34,848 nucleotides of DNA from Sulfurimonas sp. SAG-AH-194-C20 (GTDB lineage: Bacteria; Campylobacterota; Campylobacteria; Campylobacterales; Sulfurimonadaceae), in NCBI RefSeq assembly GCF_029215975.1, contig NZ_JAEMVD010000012.1, positions 1-34,848 of the forward strand, in the 5' to 3' direction. The notes beneath the pieces were generated by a model that had not been told where the DNA came from, made no database searches, and saw nothing but the letters and a program-made list of their open reading frames with translations. Position 1 is the first letter of the stretch, and each line of letters starts with the position of its first letter. The translations under genes and the position numbers were made by a program. This document shows, piece after piece, positions 8,955 to 17,859 of this stretch.

Positions 8955-10195
8955 TATCTATCAACCTCTCCAAAAACTATGTTAGTTGTACCAATAATAG
9001 AAACAACATCTGGAATATAATGACCAGGTAAAAGGTCAGTTAAAATACCCGTGTGCCAAAAAGATGGAGCACGAAGTTTTAATCTATAAGGGTATGGTCC
9101 ACCTTGAGAGTTTATGAAGAAACCAAGCTCACCTTTTGGTGATTCAGTAGCAATATAAACTTCACCAACTGGTGGTCTCATACCTTGAGTTACAAGAACA
9201 AAGTGTTGCATCAAAGAGTAGTTTTGAGTCATAATATCTAGCTTTGGAGCTGAAATATACTTTGGTGCATGAGCCATTAACTCAGTTTGACCATTTTTAA
9301 CTGTCTCTTCATACATATCTATTGTTTGATAAAGAATTTTTGCAGTCTCTCTCATCTCTTCCATGTAAACACGGTAACGAGCAAAGTTATCTCCCTTGTC
9401 TGAGTAAGGAACATTAAACTCTATCTCGTCATATAACTCATACGGCTCTTCTTTACGAATGTCCCACTGAACGCCAGATGCTCTTAGCATTGGACCAGTA
9501 CAACCCCATGAAAGTGCCATCTCTGTAGATATAGTTCCAACTTCTTCCATTCTCATTAACCAAATACGATTTGTATCAAGTAAATCTTCATAGTCTTTGA
9601 TATTTGCTGGAAGCTTATCAAGGAATGTTCTAAGTTGAGTGATAAAACTATCTTGAATATCAAGAGGAACACCACCAATACGAATAGCAGCATGCGTTAA
9701 ACGAGCACCACAATAGCCCTCAATAATGTCCATTAAATACTCACGTTCACGGAATGCATAAAGGAAAACAGTCATTGCACCAATATCTAGTGCAGTTGTT
9801 GCAAGCCAGAAAAGGTGAGACATAAGTCTGTTAATCTCTAAAAGCATCATACGAATAACTTTTGCACGACGAGGAACTTCTACATCTATAAGTTTTTCAA
9901 CTGCAAGAGCGAAACCATAGTTGTTTGAAGATGAAGCAATGTAATCCATACGGTCAGTCGTAGGCATGAACTCATTATATATCATGTTCTCAGCCATCTT
10001 CTCCATACCACGGTGTAAGTAACCAACATCTGGATGTGCTTTTACTATCTGCTCTTGTTGAAGGTGAAGCATTAAACGCAGCTGCCCGTGAGCAGAAGGG
10101 TGTTGAGGACCAAAGTTTAATATAAGTTCATTATCTTCACGATCGAAAGTAATATTTTCAAAAAATGGTGTTAATCTATTTTTTACCTGTGCCAT
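8954..10195 (-). CDS. nuoD: NADH-quinone oxidoreductase subunit D
   Basis: The 49-kDa-type subunit that lines the quinone pocket (413 residues). Typical stretches are [20 protein letters not shown] near the N-terminus, [14 protein letters not shown], and the hydrogenase-derived C-terminus ending [14 protein letters not shown]. It is a separate gene, not the fused NuoCD of enterobacteria. The spacing to nuoC is 11 bp with a GGGCGG-type ribosome site, and the stop overlaps the next ATG. Confidence 0.97.
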   Translation of the reverse strand: MAQVKNRLTPFFENITFDREDNELILNFGPQHPSAHGQLRLMLHLQQEQIVKAHPDVGYLHRGMEKMAENMIYNEFMPTTDRMDYIASSSNNYGFALAVEKLIDVEVPRRAKVIRMMLLEINRLMSHLFWLATTALDIGAMTVFLYAFREREYLMDIIEGYCGARLTHAAIRIGGVPLDIQDSFITQLRTFLDKLPANIKDYEDLLDTNRIWLMRMEEVGTISTEMALSWGCTGPMLRASGVQWDIRKEEPYELYDEIEFNVPYSDKGDNFARYRVYMEEMRETAKILYQTIDMYEETVKNGQTELMAHAPKYISAPKLDIMTQNYSLMQHFVLVTQGMRPPVGEVYIATESPKGELGFFINSQGGPYPYRLKLRAPSFWHTGILTDLLPGHYIPDVVSIIGTTNIVFGEVDR

Positions 10196-10206
10196 TATCT
10201 ACCGCC

Positions 10207-11013
10207 CTATCTTTGTGGATCATCAATAATTTTTGATGCATCTTTTGTAAATTTCTTGACGAGGAAAACGCCACCCTCTTCTTGATAATCTTGCTTATTA
10301 GGCTCTTCATTACCAGTAATCTCAGTGCCTTTAGGTACTTCAAAACCAAGGCGAGCAAAACGCTCACTGTCATATCTGTCAACTCTTGCAGTATCACGAA
10401 TTTCAGGTCCGATTACATCACGAGCTTCTTTACCATAAATCTTATCTACTTCATACCAAGCAGCAAACTCATCACCCTCTAGTGGGTAAGTTTTAAGAAG
10501 TGGATTTCCTTGCCAGTCATAAGGAAGTAAAATACGTTTCATAAATGGGTGGTTGTTTGCTTCGATGCCGAACATATCAAACATTTCACGCTCACTCCAG
10601 TCAGCACAGCGAAAAAGTGACTCAACACTATCTACTGCCTCACCTTTGTTGATAAAAAACTTTATACGAAGACGCTTGCGTTTAGTCATAGAAAGCATCT
10701 GATAAAAAATCTCAAAAGTGTTATCTTTAGCTAACCAATCGATTGCAGACATTTCACTCAGTTGCGTATATGTCAATTCATCTCTTAAAAATTCTAAAAC
10801 ACCATAAATATCATTTGCATTAATGTAAACAACCATCTGCCCAACTTGAATAAAAGACTCTTTTACTTCAAATTTAGCTTTAAGTGCTGCTAAATCTGCA
10901 GCAAAAACCTCATCAGTCTCTACTTCTTGTTTAGGAACTTGTGGTGCAACATAGTATCTGTCAGTGTAGTAAGATTTTGCTTGTACATCATCTTTGGGAG
11001 TATATGCTCTCAT
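10207..11013 (-). CDS. nuoC: NADH-quinone oxidoreductase subunit C
   Basis: The 30-kDa-type peripheral subunit of complex I. The family signature SEREMFDMFGIEANNHPFMK is followed by LLPYDWQGNPLLKTYPLEGD. At 268 residues it is longer than many bacterial NuoC proteins, with roughly 60 extra residues before the conserved region (which include APQVPKQEVETDEVFAADLA) and a C-terminal tail past the core; extended NuoC is usual in Campylobacterota as far as I recall. It is 1 bp from nuoB and 11 bp from nuoD. Confidence 0.95.
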   Translation of the reverse strand: MRAYTPKDDVQAKSYYTDRYYVAPQVPKQEVETDEVFAADLAALKAKFEVKESFIQVGQMVVYINANDIYGVLEFLRDELTYTQLSEMSAIDWLAKDNTFEIFYQMLSMTKRKRLRIKFFINKGEAVDSVESLFRCADWSEREMFDMFGIEANNHPFMKRILLPYDWQGNPLLKTYPLEGDEFAAWYEVDKIYGKEARDVIGPEIRDTARVDRYDSERFARLGFEVPKGTEITGNEEPNKQDYQEEGGVFLVKKFTKDASKIIDDPQR

Positions 11014-11014
11014 A

Positions 11015-11524
11015 TTACATCAACCTTTTTGGCTTTTGTGCATTGCCAGCTTTGTTTGCACGTATTTTTTTCTGTAGTAACATTACACCATACTGAAGTG
11101 TCTCAGGACGAGGTGCACAACCAGGAAGGTATAAATCAACAGGAATAACACGGTCACAACCTTGAACAGTTGCATAAGTGTTAAACATTCCACCAGTATT
11201 TGCACATGAACCCATGCTTATAACCCATCTAGGCTCAGTCATTTGATCATACAATCGCTTAATAAACTCAGCATGTTTTTTTGTAAGTGTTCCAGCAACG
11301 ATCATAACATCTGCTTGACGAGGAGATGCACGGAAAATAGTACCGTATCTATCGAAGTCAAAGCGAGAAGCACCAGATGCCATCATCTCAATACCACAAC
11401 AAGCAAGACCATAAGTCAGTGCCCATATAGAGTTTGAACGTCCCCAGTTTACGATTTTGTCAATCGAAGTAAGTGCAACGGGAAGTCCACCATCTTGTGT
11501 ATAATTTACTTTATGTTGTGCCAT
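11015..11524 (-). CDS. nuoB: NADH-quinone oxidoreductase subunit B
   Basis: Subunit carrying cluster N2, the last electron carrier before quinone (169 residues from the chosen start). Cluster ligands are C42, C43, C107 and C136, with the usual [13 protein letters not shown] and LPGCAPRPE contexts. An upstream in-frame ATG at 11545 would add seven residues, but the ATG at 11524 is preceded by AAAAAAGGAG with a 7-base spacer, so this start is preferred. It overlaps the end of nuoA by 19 bases. Confidence 0.95.
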   Translation of the reverse strand: MAQHKVNYTQDGGLPVALTSIDKIVNWGRSNSIWALTYGLACCGIEMMASGASRFDFDRYGTIFRASPRQADVMIVAGTLTKKHAEFIKRLYDQMTEPRWVISMGSCANTGGMFNTYATVQGCDRVIPVDLYLPGCAPRPETLQYGVMLLQKKIRANKAGNAQKPKRLM

Positions 11525-11895
11525 TGAAGGGCTCCTTTTTTCCATGCGTATACAAAACCAATTAAAAGAAGTAATATAAACATTAACATCTCAGCAAAAC
11601 CAAACCAACCAAGTAGTTTAAAGTCTACTGCCCATGGAAACATAAAAACTATCTCTACATCGAAGAGTAAAAAAAGTAATGCAAAAAGATAAAACTGTGG
11701 AGAAATTCTGTTTGGTTGTTTAGTAATTTCTGGTCCACACTCATAAACTGAGAGTTTAATTTTTTCGCTATCTTTACGTGCAAGTGCACGACTTGCCAAA
11801 CGAGCAACGACTGTCGTCCCTATAAATGCACCGAATGTCATTACAAATAGTACAAATACACCAAAATATGGGTTTGGGGTCACTATATGCTCCAT
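11506..11895 (-). CDS. nuoA: NADH-quinone oxidoreductase subunit A
   Basis: First gene of the complex I operon: a three-helix membrane subunit (129 residues). The signature [20 protein letters not shown] leads into the second helix, which contains the conserved acid in [15 protein letters not shown] ribosome site AGAAGG lies just before the ATG. The probable promoter lies in the short region between this gene and the terminator of the upstream ATPase gene. Confidence 0.97.
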   Translation of the reverse strand: MEHIVTPNPYFGVFVLFVMTFGAFIGTTVVARLASRALARKDSEKIKLSVYECGPEITKQPNRISPQFYLFALLFLLFDVEIVFMFPWAVDFKLLGWFGFAEMLMFILLLLIGFVYAWKKGALQWHNIK

Positions 11896-11920
11896 ATAAC
11901 CTACCTTCTAAGAATTAAAA

Positions 11921-11943
11921 GTTATATTTATAATAAATATAAC
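11921..11943. promoter_or_regulatory. 23-bp perfect palindrome at the nuo operon promoter
   Basis: GTTATATTTA-TAA-TAAATATAAC, arms of 10 bp, lies 26 bp upstream of nuoA, downstream of the ATPase terminator. It contains minus-strand -10-like hexamers (TATAAA, TATTAT), so a protein bound here would control the start of the complex I transcript. It is AT-rich, so chance symmetry is possible. Confidence 0.4.
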
Positions 11944-11984
11944 TCTTTAAAATATTTGTTTTCCATCAAATAATTGAGGAAAAA

Positions 11985-12012
11985 ACAGTTATAGAACTAT
12001 ATCAAAAACTGT
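11985..12012 (-). terminator. Terminator after the AAA ATPase gene
   Basis: On the minus strand, ACAGTT pairs with AACTGT, with an inner ATAG/CTAT pairing stacked on it and a 6-base bulge, followed by a run of T residues (GTTTTTTCC). It lies 75 bp past the ATPase stop and separates that unit from the nuo operon, so the nuo promoter must lie downstream of it. Confidence 0.55.
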
Positions 12013-12086
12013 ATTAAATTATGATTTTATTGTGATGAAGAATAAGGCAGTGTGTAAATTTGTAATATATGAGGATTTATGTAAAA

Positions 12087-13823
12087 TTACTTACTCAAGA
12101 ATCCCATAGACTTTTCACTGTCAAAATTTGCATCTTTTTCTCTCGCAATTTCATCAATAAAATCTTGTGTACTAAAGAGCGGTTTTTTTCTCACTGCAAC
12201 TTTATACGCTGTATTTTTAACAATTAAACTTATCTGTCCACCTGTTAAGGCATAAGTAGACAGCTCATTCATGTCAAATTTTTTCTCATAAGGAGCTTCT
12301 TTAGGTAACATCAGTTCCCAAAGTTGTAAACGCTGGTCTTTATCTGGTTTTTTAAACTCTATCTTGTAGTTAAAACGCCGAGAAAAAGCTTTATCTATGT
12401 TTTCTAGCAGGTTTGTAGTAGCTATAAGCATTCCACGAAAGTTTTCTATCTGTTCTAAAAAGATGTTTTGCATCTGGTTATGCATCTGATCTGCACCTGT
12501 GATAGTCCCTGAACTTCTTGCACCTAAAAACTGATCTGCTTCATTTAGTAAAAGAATGGGCTCTGTTTTTGTTTTTTCACTAAGTTCATAAAAAGTATCA
12601 AAAATCTTACGAACATTTTTTTCACTCTCACCCACATACATAGAGAGGATTTTTGAACAGTCAAACGCAAGGACTTGGCGTTTAAGTGACTTTGCAAGAG
12701 AGTATGCAGTCATTGTCTTACCCGTTCCAGCAGCACCATAAAAGATGATACGAGCATCAATACCACTCTTTTTATCTTTTATACCCCATTTTACGAGACG
12801 TGCCACTACTTCTTTATCTACTTGTTGCATTAAGTTGTCAAGTGTCTCTCGTGTTTTGTCATTGAGTACAACTTCATCAAGAGAAGTTTCACTGTCTATA
12901 AGTTCAAAAATATCTTGTTCTTCTATAAGTGCTCCAAGTTTTAAACGAGTTACTTTTTTTCTCTTTTGTGGGTGAATAATACTTTGAAGTACATCATCAA
13001 CTATGTAAAATGCACGGCTTATTCCACCAAAAGGATTCAGCATCTCTTCATAGTCTATGATTTCACTGCTTAAAAGGTTTGCACCATCTTCTAGTAAAGA
13101 ACGATTTTTGATGCGTTCATAGTCATCTAAAGAGATTAAATCTATAAGAGCATTCATCTCTCGTAGCGAAGCATCCGTTGCACTATACTCTTCACGAAGC
13201 AGTGCTATGAATATCACTTCTTCTAAATTACTCATCTTTTTTACTTTAAAAAACTTGTCAAGTACTAGGTTCTCTGAGGTTTGTGCCACTCTCTCGTCTA
13301 TACGGGTTTCAAGAAGTTTCATCTTTGTTTGAAGCCTATCTATCCCTAAAGAGTGTTCATGTACATTTTGACGAATAACAGACATCTTTTGGTAGAGTTC
13401 TATACGAAAAAACTGATCTTGAAGATACTCTAAGTGATCGGCATAAGGTTTTACATCTGGAAGATCAGACTCTAGTGAGCCCTCTTGGAGTAAACGCAAG
13501 AATGAGGGAGTCAGACCTACTGCTGTGTTTAATAGTTCAAGTGGTGTAACTTCGGAAATCTTCATAGGCGTAAAACTTTGCTGGTGAATCCAACCGAGTT
13601 CAAGAAGATTTTTGAGTTTGCTTAAGTGCTCTAAGTGTTCAAAGTTTTGAACACTATAAAGTTCTTGAAGAAGCGTAAGAACAAGAAAATCATCTTCCCC
13701 TTGCATATACTTTTGTGCTAAGAACTGAAGCATCTCTGCTTCAATTTTACTACATTTGAGATGGGCAAAAACTGTAGTTTTTTCCACATCTTTTTGAGAT
13801 AAAAAGTTTACTAAATTTTTCAA
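12087..13823 (-). CDS. AAA-family ATPase with long helical N-terminal region
   Basis: A 578-residue protein. Residues 1-330 are mostly helical with no motif I recognise. Residues about 340-545 form an AAA ATPase: Walker A GAAGTGKT (363-370), Walker B ILLLNEAD (423-430), sensor 1 ATTN (468-471), an SRRF arginine finger (481-484) and sensor 2 near GGQI (528). Walker B has Asn in place of the usual first Asp while keeping the catalytic Glu; NEAD occurs in a known subset of AAA proteins, so it need not be inactive. The start lies 8 bp after the stop of the FadL-type gene, suggesting one transcript, and a terminator follows. The substrate is unknown. Confidence 0.85.
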   Translation of the reverse strand: MKNLVNFLSQKDVEKTTVFAHLKCSKIEAEMLQFLAQKYMQGEDDFLVLTLLQELYSVQNFEHLEHLSKLKNLLELGWIHQQSFTPMKISEVTPLELLNTAVGLTPSFLRLLQEGSLESDLPDVKPYADHLEYLQDQFFRIELYQKMSVIRQNVHEHSLGIDRLQTKMKLLETRIDERVAQTSENLVLDKFFKVKKMSNLEEVIFIALLREEYSATDASLREMNALIDLISLDDYERIKNRSLLEDGANLLSSEIIDYEEMLNPFGGISRAFYIVDDVLQSIIHPQKRKKVTRLKLGALIEEQDIFELIDSETSLDEVVLNDKTRETLDNLMQQVDKEVVARLVKWGIKDKKSGIDARIIFYGAAGTGKTMTAYSLAKSLKRQVLAFDCSKILSMYVGESEKNVRKIFDTFYELSEKTKTEPILLLNEADQFLGARSSGTITGADQMHNQMQNIFLEQIENFRGMLIATTNLLENIDKAFSRRFNYKIEFKKPDKDQRLQLWELMLPKEAPYEKKFDMNELSTYALTGGQISLIVKNTAYKVAVRKKPLFSTQDFIDEIAREKDANFDSEKSMGFLSK

Positions 13824-13831
13824 ATCTTTCC

Positions 13832-15067
13832 TTAGAATTTATAGCCTAAACCAGCCGAGATAAGAAGTGCATTTGTATTACTAAAAGTACCATCTATTCC
13901 ATTAGTATTTACAGCTCCAGAAATTGTTCTATCCTCTTTCATAGAGTAAAGTGCAGATAAGCCAACATCAATGCTATCGTTAATTTTATAACGTCCACCC
14001 AGGGAGAAAGAGAGAGAATCACTTCCTGGTGATTCAAAGTTAAGTGTTGACTCTGGTGTTGGTGTTTCATCTATTACCGCACCAGCCATTAATTTTAAGT
14101 CATCAAGCTCCTGTGTTATACCTATACGAAAAGCATTTGTATCTTTCCAGTTTTTAGCTACTGAAGCACCCCATACAGCATTTACAGAAGCATTTATACT
14201 TGAATCATACTCAAAATCAAGTGATTCATAAGAAGACCAATATGTAATATCGTACACAAATTCTACCGTCGTTTTTGTAGAAAATGTGTATGCAGCTGCA
14301 GCACTAAAAGTAGCTGGCAGAGGTACAGTAACTGAAGCATCACCACTATAGCTTTGTCCAAGTGCTACTAAATCCGCACTACCTTGTACAGTTAAAGCAA
14401 TTTTTGAGCGGTATGTTACTGCTAGTTCTAAATCGTCTATAGGGTGATATGCGAGTGCAAGATTATACCCATAGTCTAATGAATCTCCTGTCATATCACG
14501 AGAAAGGGCTCCAATATCACTTCTTACTCCATCACTTTTAACAACACCACTAGTATGTACCATTCTAAAACCAAATGCCATAGCTAAGTCATCTGTAATT
14601 TCATAAGCTACAGTAGGGTTTACTTCTATTATTCGCAAAGTGAATTCTTCTGAAACTGTCTTAGCAGCACCTGATTTCCATTCTCGTGTTAATCCACCAG
14701 GGACCACAATACTTAAACCAAGTCTAACACCATTTTCGCCAAGTTTAGGGGATACATAATGGACAGATGGAATAATAAAAGTTTGTTCCTCAGAAGTTAA
14801 AGGATCATTACCCGTAGTTGAAGTAGATACAGTACCATTAAACTTTGTTGCACTTAAACCTATATACATTAAGTCTAACTCTAATTGATTTGCATCTTCC
14901 ATAAAAATCATATTTGCTGGATTGTCATAAGCTGCATCTGCACTGCTTGTATGTGCAACATTCGCACCACTAAGGGCAACAGAATTTGTTGAAGTCTCCG
15001 GAATTTTATATCCACCTGCCATTAACATAGAACTTGCCACAAGTGACATCATAAGTATTTTTTTCAT
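13832..15067 (-). CDS. Outer membrane protein, FadL/OmpP1/TodX family
   Basis: A 411-residue beta-barrel protein with a clear signal peptide (MKKILMMSLVASSMLMAGG). The mature N-terminus (GYKIPETSTNSVALSGA) and the NPANM motif just after it are characteristic of FadL-type channels for hydrophobic compounds such as long-chain fatty acids or aromatic molecules. The chain ends in an aromatic residue (GLGYKF), as outer-membrane barrels do. Ribosome site AAGGGA precedes the ATG. It is co-oriented with, and 8 bp from, the AAA ATPase gene. The actual substrate cannot be read from the sequence; a link to the fatty-acid desaturases further along is only a thought. Confidence 0.9.
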   Translation of the reverse strand: MKKILMMSLVASSMLMAGGYKIPETSTNSVALSGANVAHTSSADAAYDNPANMIFMEDANQLELDLMYIGLSATKFNGTVSTSTTGNDPLTSEEQTFIIPSVHYVSPKLGENGVRLGLSIVVPGGLTREWKSGAAKTVSEEFTLRIIEVNPTVAYEITDDLAMAFGFRMVHTSGVVKSDGVRSDIGALSRDMTGDSLDYGYNLALAYHPIDDLELAVTYRSKIALTVQGSADLVALGQSYSGDASVTVPLPATFSAAAAYTFSTKTTVEFVYDITYWSSYESLDFEYDSSINASVNAVWGASVAKNWKDTNAFRIGITQELDDLKLMAGAVIDETPTPESTLNFESPGSDSLSFSLGGRYKINDSIDVGLSALYSMKEDRTISGAVNTNGIDGTFSNTNALLISAGLGYKF

Positions 15068-15116
15068 TTTTTCCCTTTTATTTCTTTTTCTAAGATAGAT
15101 ACTACACTATTGTTTC

Positions 15117-16004
15117 TTAATTTTCAAAACTATACAGAAGTTCTATCTCCTCTTTCCAAATAGTATCATCAATTGTTTCTAAAACCAGAGGTATATCGTT
15201 CATTCTTTCATCATTCATTAAAAACCTAAAAGCATCAAGTCCTATCTCGCCTTTTCCAAGTGAGTGGTGTCTATCTACATGAGAGCCAAGAGGTGGTTTA
15301 GAATCGTTTATGTGCATCCCCATAAGGTACTTAAAGCCTACTACTTTTTCAAACTCAGCCCAAGTTGCATCATAAGTCTCTCGTGTTCTTATGTCATACC
15401 CTGCTGTAAACATATGACAAGTATCTATACAAACACCGATACGAGACTTATCTTCCACCTTTTCTATGATGTGTGCTAAATGCTCAAATCTCCAACCAAG
15501 GTTACTTCCCTGTCCTGCTGTATTTTCTAGAACTGCACTTACACCCTGTGTTTTATCAAGTGCTATGTTTATAGACTCTGCTATGACATCCAAACATACA
15601 TCTTCTATAGGTTTCATAATCTCCACGTTTTCTTTATCGCTCTTTTTTACCTTAGTCAAATGACTTCCCGGATGAAAGTTCAAACGGTCTAGTCCAAGCA
15701 GAGCACAGCGCTCTAACTCATCTATAAACGCAGCTCGAGATTTTTCTAGTTTTTCAACTTCAGGATGTCCTAGGTTTATAAGATACGAGTCATGAGGAAG
15801 AATATGTTTTGGAAGTATCCCACTTTTGTCTAGTGCAGATTTAAACTTATCTATAGTCTGTGTGTCTAAGTCTTTTGAAACCCATTGGCGTTGGTTTTTA
15901 GTAAAGAGTGCAAATGCTTTTGCCCCTATGGCCTCCGCGTTTGCTACAGCATTAAAGACTCCACCACTTGCCGAGCAGTGTGCCCCTACAAATTTCTTAC
16001 TCAT
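15117..16004 (-). CDS. nfo: Endonuclease IV (AP endonuclease)
   Basis: Base-excision repair enzyme that cuts at abasic sites (295 residues, close to the E. coli enzyme). The TIM-barrel zinc-ligand motifs are present: GAHCSASGG near the N-terminus, [35 protein letters not shown] and VLETID near the C-terminus. The ATG overlaps the stop of the upstream lipoprotein gene (ATGA), and the AAGGAT ribosome site lies inside that gene's last codons, so the two are translationally linked. Confidence 0.96.
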   Translation of the reverse strand: MSKKFVGAHCSASGGVFNAVANAEAIGAKAFALFTKNQRQWVSKDLDTQTIDKFKSALDKSGILPKHILPHDSYLINLGHPEVEKLEKSRAAFIDELERCALLGLDRLNFHPGSHLTKVKKSDKENVEIMKPIEDVCLDVIAESINIALDKTQGVSAVLENTAGQGSNLGWRFEHLAHIIEKVEDKSRIGVCIDTCHMFTAGYDIRTRETYDATWAEFEKVVGFKYLMGMHINDSKPPLGSHVDRHHSLGKGEIGLDAFRFLMNDERMNDIPLVLETIDDTIWKEEIELLYSFEN

Positions 16005-16477
16005 TTTATATCCTTAATTTTAAATAGTATTTTGTTCTTTTTATCTTTAAAGTAAATCTCATTTGAACTTACTTTATAGTGTATATCTACATCTTTGTTT
16101 TGTATTTTTTGTATAAACCCATCAGTAGTTTTTGTGAAGTTTAAGCCATCATAAATAGCCTGCCCAAGAAAAATATTTTGCAAAATTGTATCAGGATAAT
16201 TTTCATTTAAATACTCAGAGTTAAAACTACTACGAAGCATACAGCCTTCATTAAGACAAATGAGATTATTTATCTCTATATTTTGTACATTTATTCCTGC
16301 TGTAAATAGTTCTAAACGTACAGAATTATTAGTGTTTTTGAAATATGCCAAATCTGAAAATTTTAGTTTTGATGTTTTTATTGTAATGATTTTTGAAGTA
16401 GAATGTGTGTAGTTTTTCATACTACAGGCACTTAAAAAAAATGCTAAAATGAGTATGATATATTTTATATGTAGCAT
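16001..16477 (-). CDS. Small lipoprotein of unknown function
   Basis: A 158-residue protein starting with a hydrophobic signal and lipobox ([10 protein letters not shown]), so it is probably lipid-anchored after Cys18. The mature part is mostly beta-strand-like and polar with no motif I recognise; C-terminal residues are basic and acidic in alternation ([15 protein letters not shown]). It overlaps nfo by 4 bases. Whether the pairing with a repair gene has meaning is unclear; it may just be a shared transcript. Confidence 0.75.
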   Translation of the reverse strand: MLHIKYIILILAFFLSACSMKNYTHSTSKIITIKTSKLKFSDLAYFKNTNNSVRLELFTAGINVQNIEINNLICLNEGCMLRSSFNSEYLNENYPDTILQNIFLGQAIYDGLNFTKTTDGFIQKIQNKDVDIHYKVSSNEIYFKDKKNKILFKIKDIK

Positions 16478-16547
16478 ATCAGTTGCCTTAATTTTGTTTA
16501 AAAAAGATTTTGTGATTATAACATTTTTGAAGAGGTAGTATAAGAGT

Positions 16548-16580
16548 ATATTTACTATGCTTATAAAGCATAGTAAATAT
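16548..16580. terminator. Strong 15-bp-stem hairpin downstream of the flavoprotein gene
   Basis: A perfect inverted repeat, ATATTTACTATGCTT and its complement, flanks a 3-base loop. It sits 2 bp past the stop codon of the minus-strand flavoprotein gene, the position of a terminator or 3'-end protector. There is no clear uninterrupted U-run on the minus side (it continues ACTCTTATACT), so it is not a textbook intrinsic terminator. Confidence 0.6.
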
Positions 16581-16582
16581 TG

Positions 16583-17599
16583 TTATTTTAGTTTAGAAAC
16601 GATACTTTTAACAGCATCACTTGCATGGTTAAAAGCAAGTGCAATACTTCCTTGATCCGTCACAACATCACCGATAGTGTAAAGACCTTCAACATTTGTC
16701 TCAAATGTAGCTTCATCATAAACAGGAACATCCCACTCACCAGTTTTAACACCAGAGTTTACAAGTAAATCTTTAGGTGTAGTTCCACCAAGTGCATATA
16801 CTGCTCTATCATACTCAGCGTTTGTACCATCAGTAAAGTTTACTTGAATTTTTCCACTTTCAGATTGTTCAACACTCTCGATATCAACACCCATTTTATT
16901 ACGAATTTTTCCGTTATCTAGGTACTTAGTACACATTTCAGTATTAAGAGGATTCATACGTGTGATTTCAGCTTTACGGTAGTTAAGTGTTACAACACAA
17001 TCTTGCATATCTTCTAGTTCAACTAAACCATAAGCATACTCACCAGCAGTATCTCCACCACCAACAATCATAACTCTTTCGCCATCTTGAACCTTAGAAA
17101 GATTAAAGTTTAGTAATGGTCTAATATCTTTTGGAAATTTATACTTTGGCTTATTTGGTTTGCCCATACGTCCCACTGAAAGAATTACATTTTTAGCTTT
17201 AATGCTTTCTATGCCTTCTGCGACTGCATCATGACCAAAAACCATCTCAAAAAGACCATCTTCACCCTTAGTTACTCTTATGATATCATGGTTATACTCA
17301 AACTTATCAAGTACACCCGCAGCATTAAGTTTATCATCCATTTGTTGGATATAATCTTCTTTAGAGCACTCTTCAAAAGAAACATTACCAGTAAACTCAA
17401 ACTTGATTCCCATCCAGTCTTTATCAACACGTTTACCTTTTTTATAGAACTTATGAATCATGTCATTGTGGTGAGGTGCTTTATCTATAACAACAATGTT
17501 TTCAACACCTGCAAGTTTTGCCTCTATTGCTGATGCCATCCCGCCAGGTCCTGCCCCAATTATTGCGATGTCTACTATCTTTCCATTTTCGTGAATCAT
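16583..17599 (-). CDS. FAD/NAD(P)-dependent oxidoreductase, thioredoxin-reductase-like (YpdA-like)
   Basis: A 338-residue two-dinucleotide-domain flavoprotein. The FAD-binding GAGPGG occupies residues 15-20, the NAD(P)-binding GGGDTAG residues 180-186, and the second FAD contact is the C-terminal IGDVVTDQGSIALA. The redox CxxC of true thioredoxin reductases is absent, as in YpdA/bacillithiol-reductase-type and ferredoxin-NADP reductase-type relatives. The ribosome site AAAGGA precedes the ATG. It appears to be a single-gene unit with a hairpin after it. The electron acceptor cannot be deduced; bacillithiol itself is not expected in this phylum. Confidence 0.8.
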   Translation of the reverse strand: MIHENGKIVDIAIIGAGPGGMASAIEAKLAGVENIVVIDKAPHHNDMIHKFYKKGKRVDKDWMGIKFEFTGNVSFEECSKEDYIQQMDDKLNAAGVLDKFEYNHDIIRVTKGEDGLFEMVFGHDAVAEGIESIKAKNVILSVGRMGKPNKPKYKFPKDIRPLLNFNLSKVQDGERVMIVGGGDTAGEYAYGLVELEDMQDCVVTLNYRKAEITRMNPLNTEMCTKYLDNGKIRNKMGVDIESVEQSESGKIQVNFTDGTNAEYDRAVYALGGTTPKDLLVNSGVKTGEWDVPVYDEATFETNVEGLYTIGDVVTDQGSIALAFNHASDAVKSIVSKLK

Positions 17600-17775
17600 T
17601 TTTTTTCCTTTGAATAAGAGCTTTTATGTGAATTATCAACACATACTCTAAAATATAGTTGTGAAATTATAGTATATTTTCATTAAAATATCTATGTATT
17701 AAGTAACAAAAAAGTTTTTTGCTTCAATTATACACACATGGATAGATACTTCTGTTTTTTTTATTCAAAAAAAGT

Positions 17776-17788
17776 TGGCAAATTGCCA
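17776..17788. promoter_or_regulatory. 13-bp palindrome upstream of the Y-family polymerase
   Basis: TGGCAA-A-TTGCCA lies about 70 bp before the TTG start of the polymerase gene and just upstream of an AT-rich stretch with -10-like hexamers (around 17790). This is where a repressor operator would sit. It is the most distinctive structure in the 260-bp intergenic region 17600-17859, which otherwise is AT-rich promoter-like DNA between two divergent genes. Confidence 0.35.
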
Positions 17789-17859
17789 TATTATATTAAC
17801 TATCTCAAAAAGAATGCTACTATTAGTAACAAATTAAATTATTCTTATAGGTTAAACAC

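Noticed and set aside
11525-11545. Upstream ATG for nuoB
   Set aside because: A strong AAGGAG site lies between it and the second ATG at the right spacing, so the shorter form was chosen.
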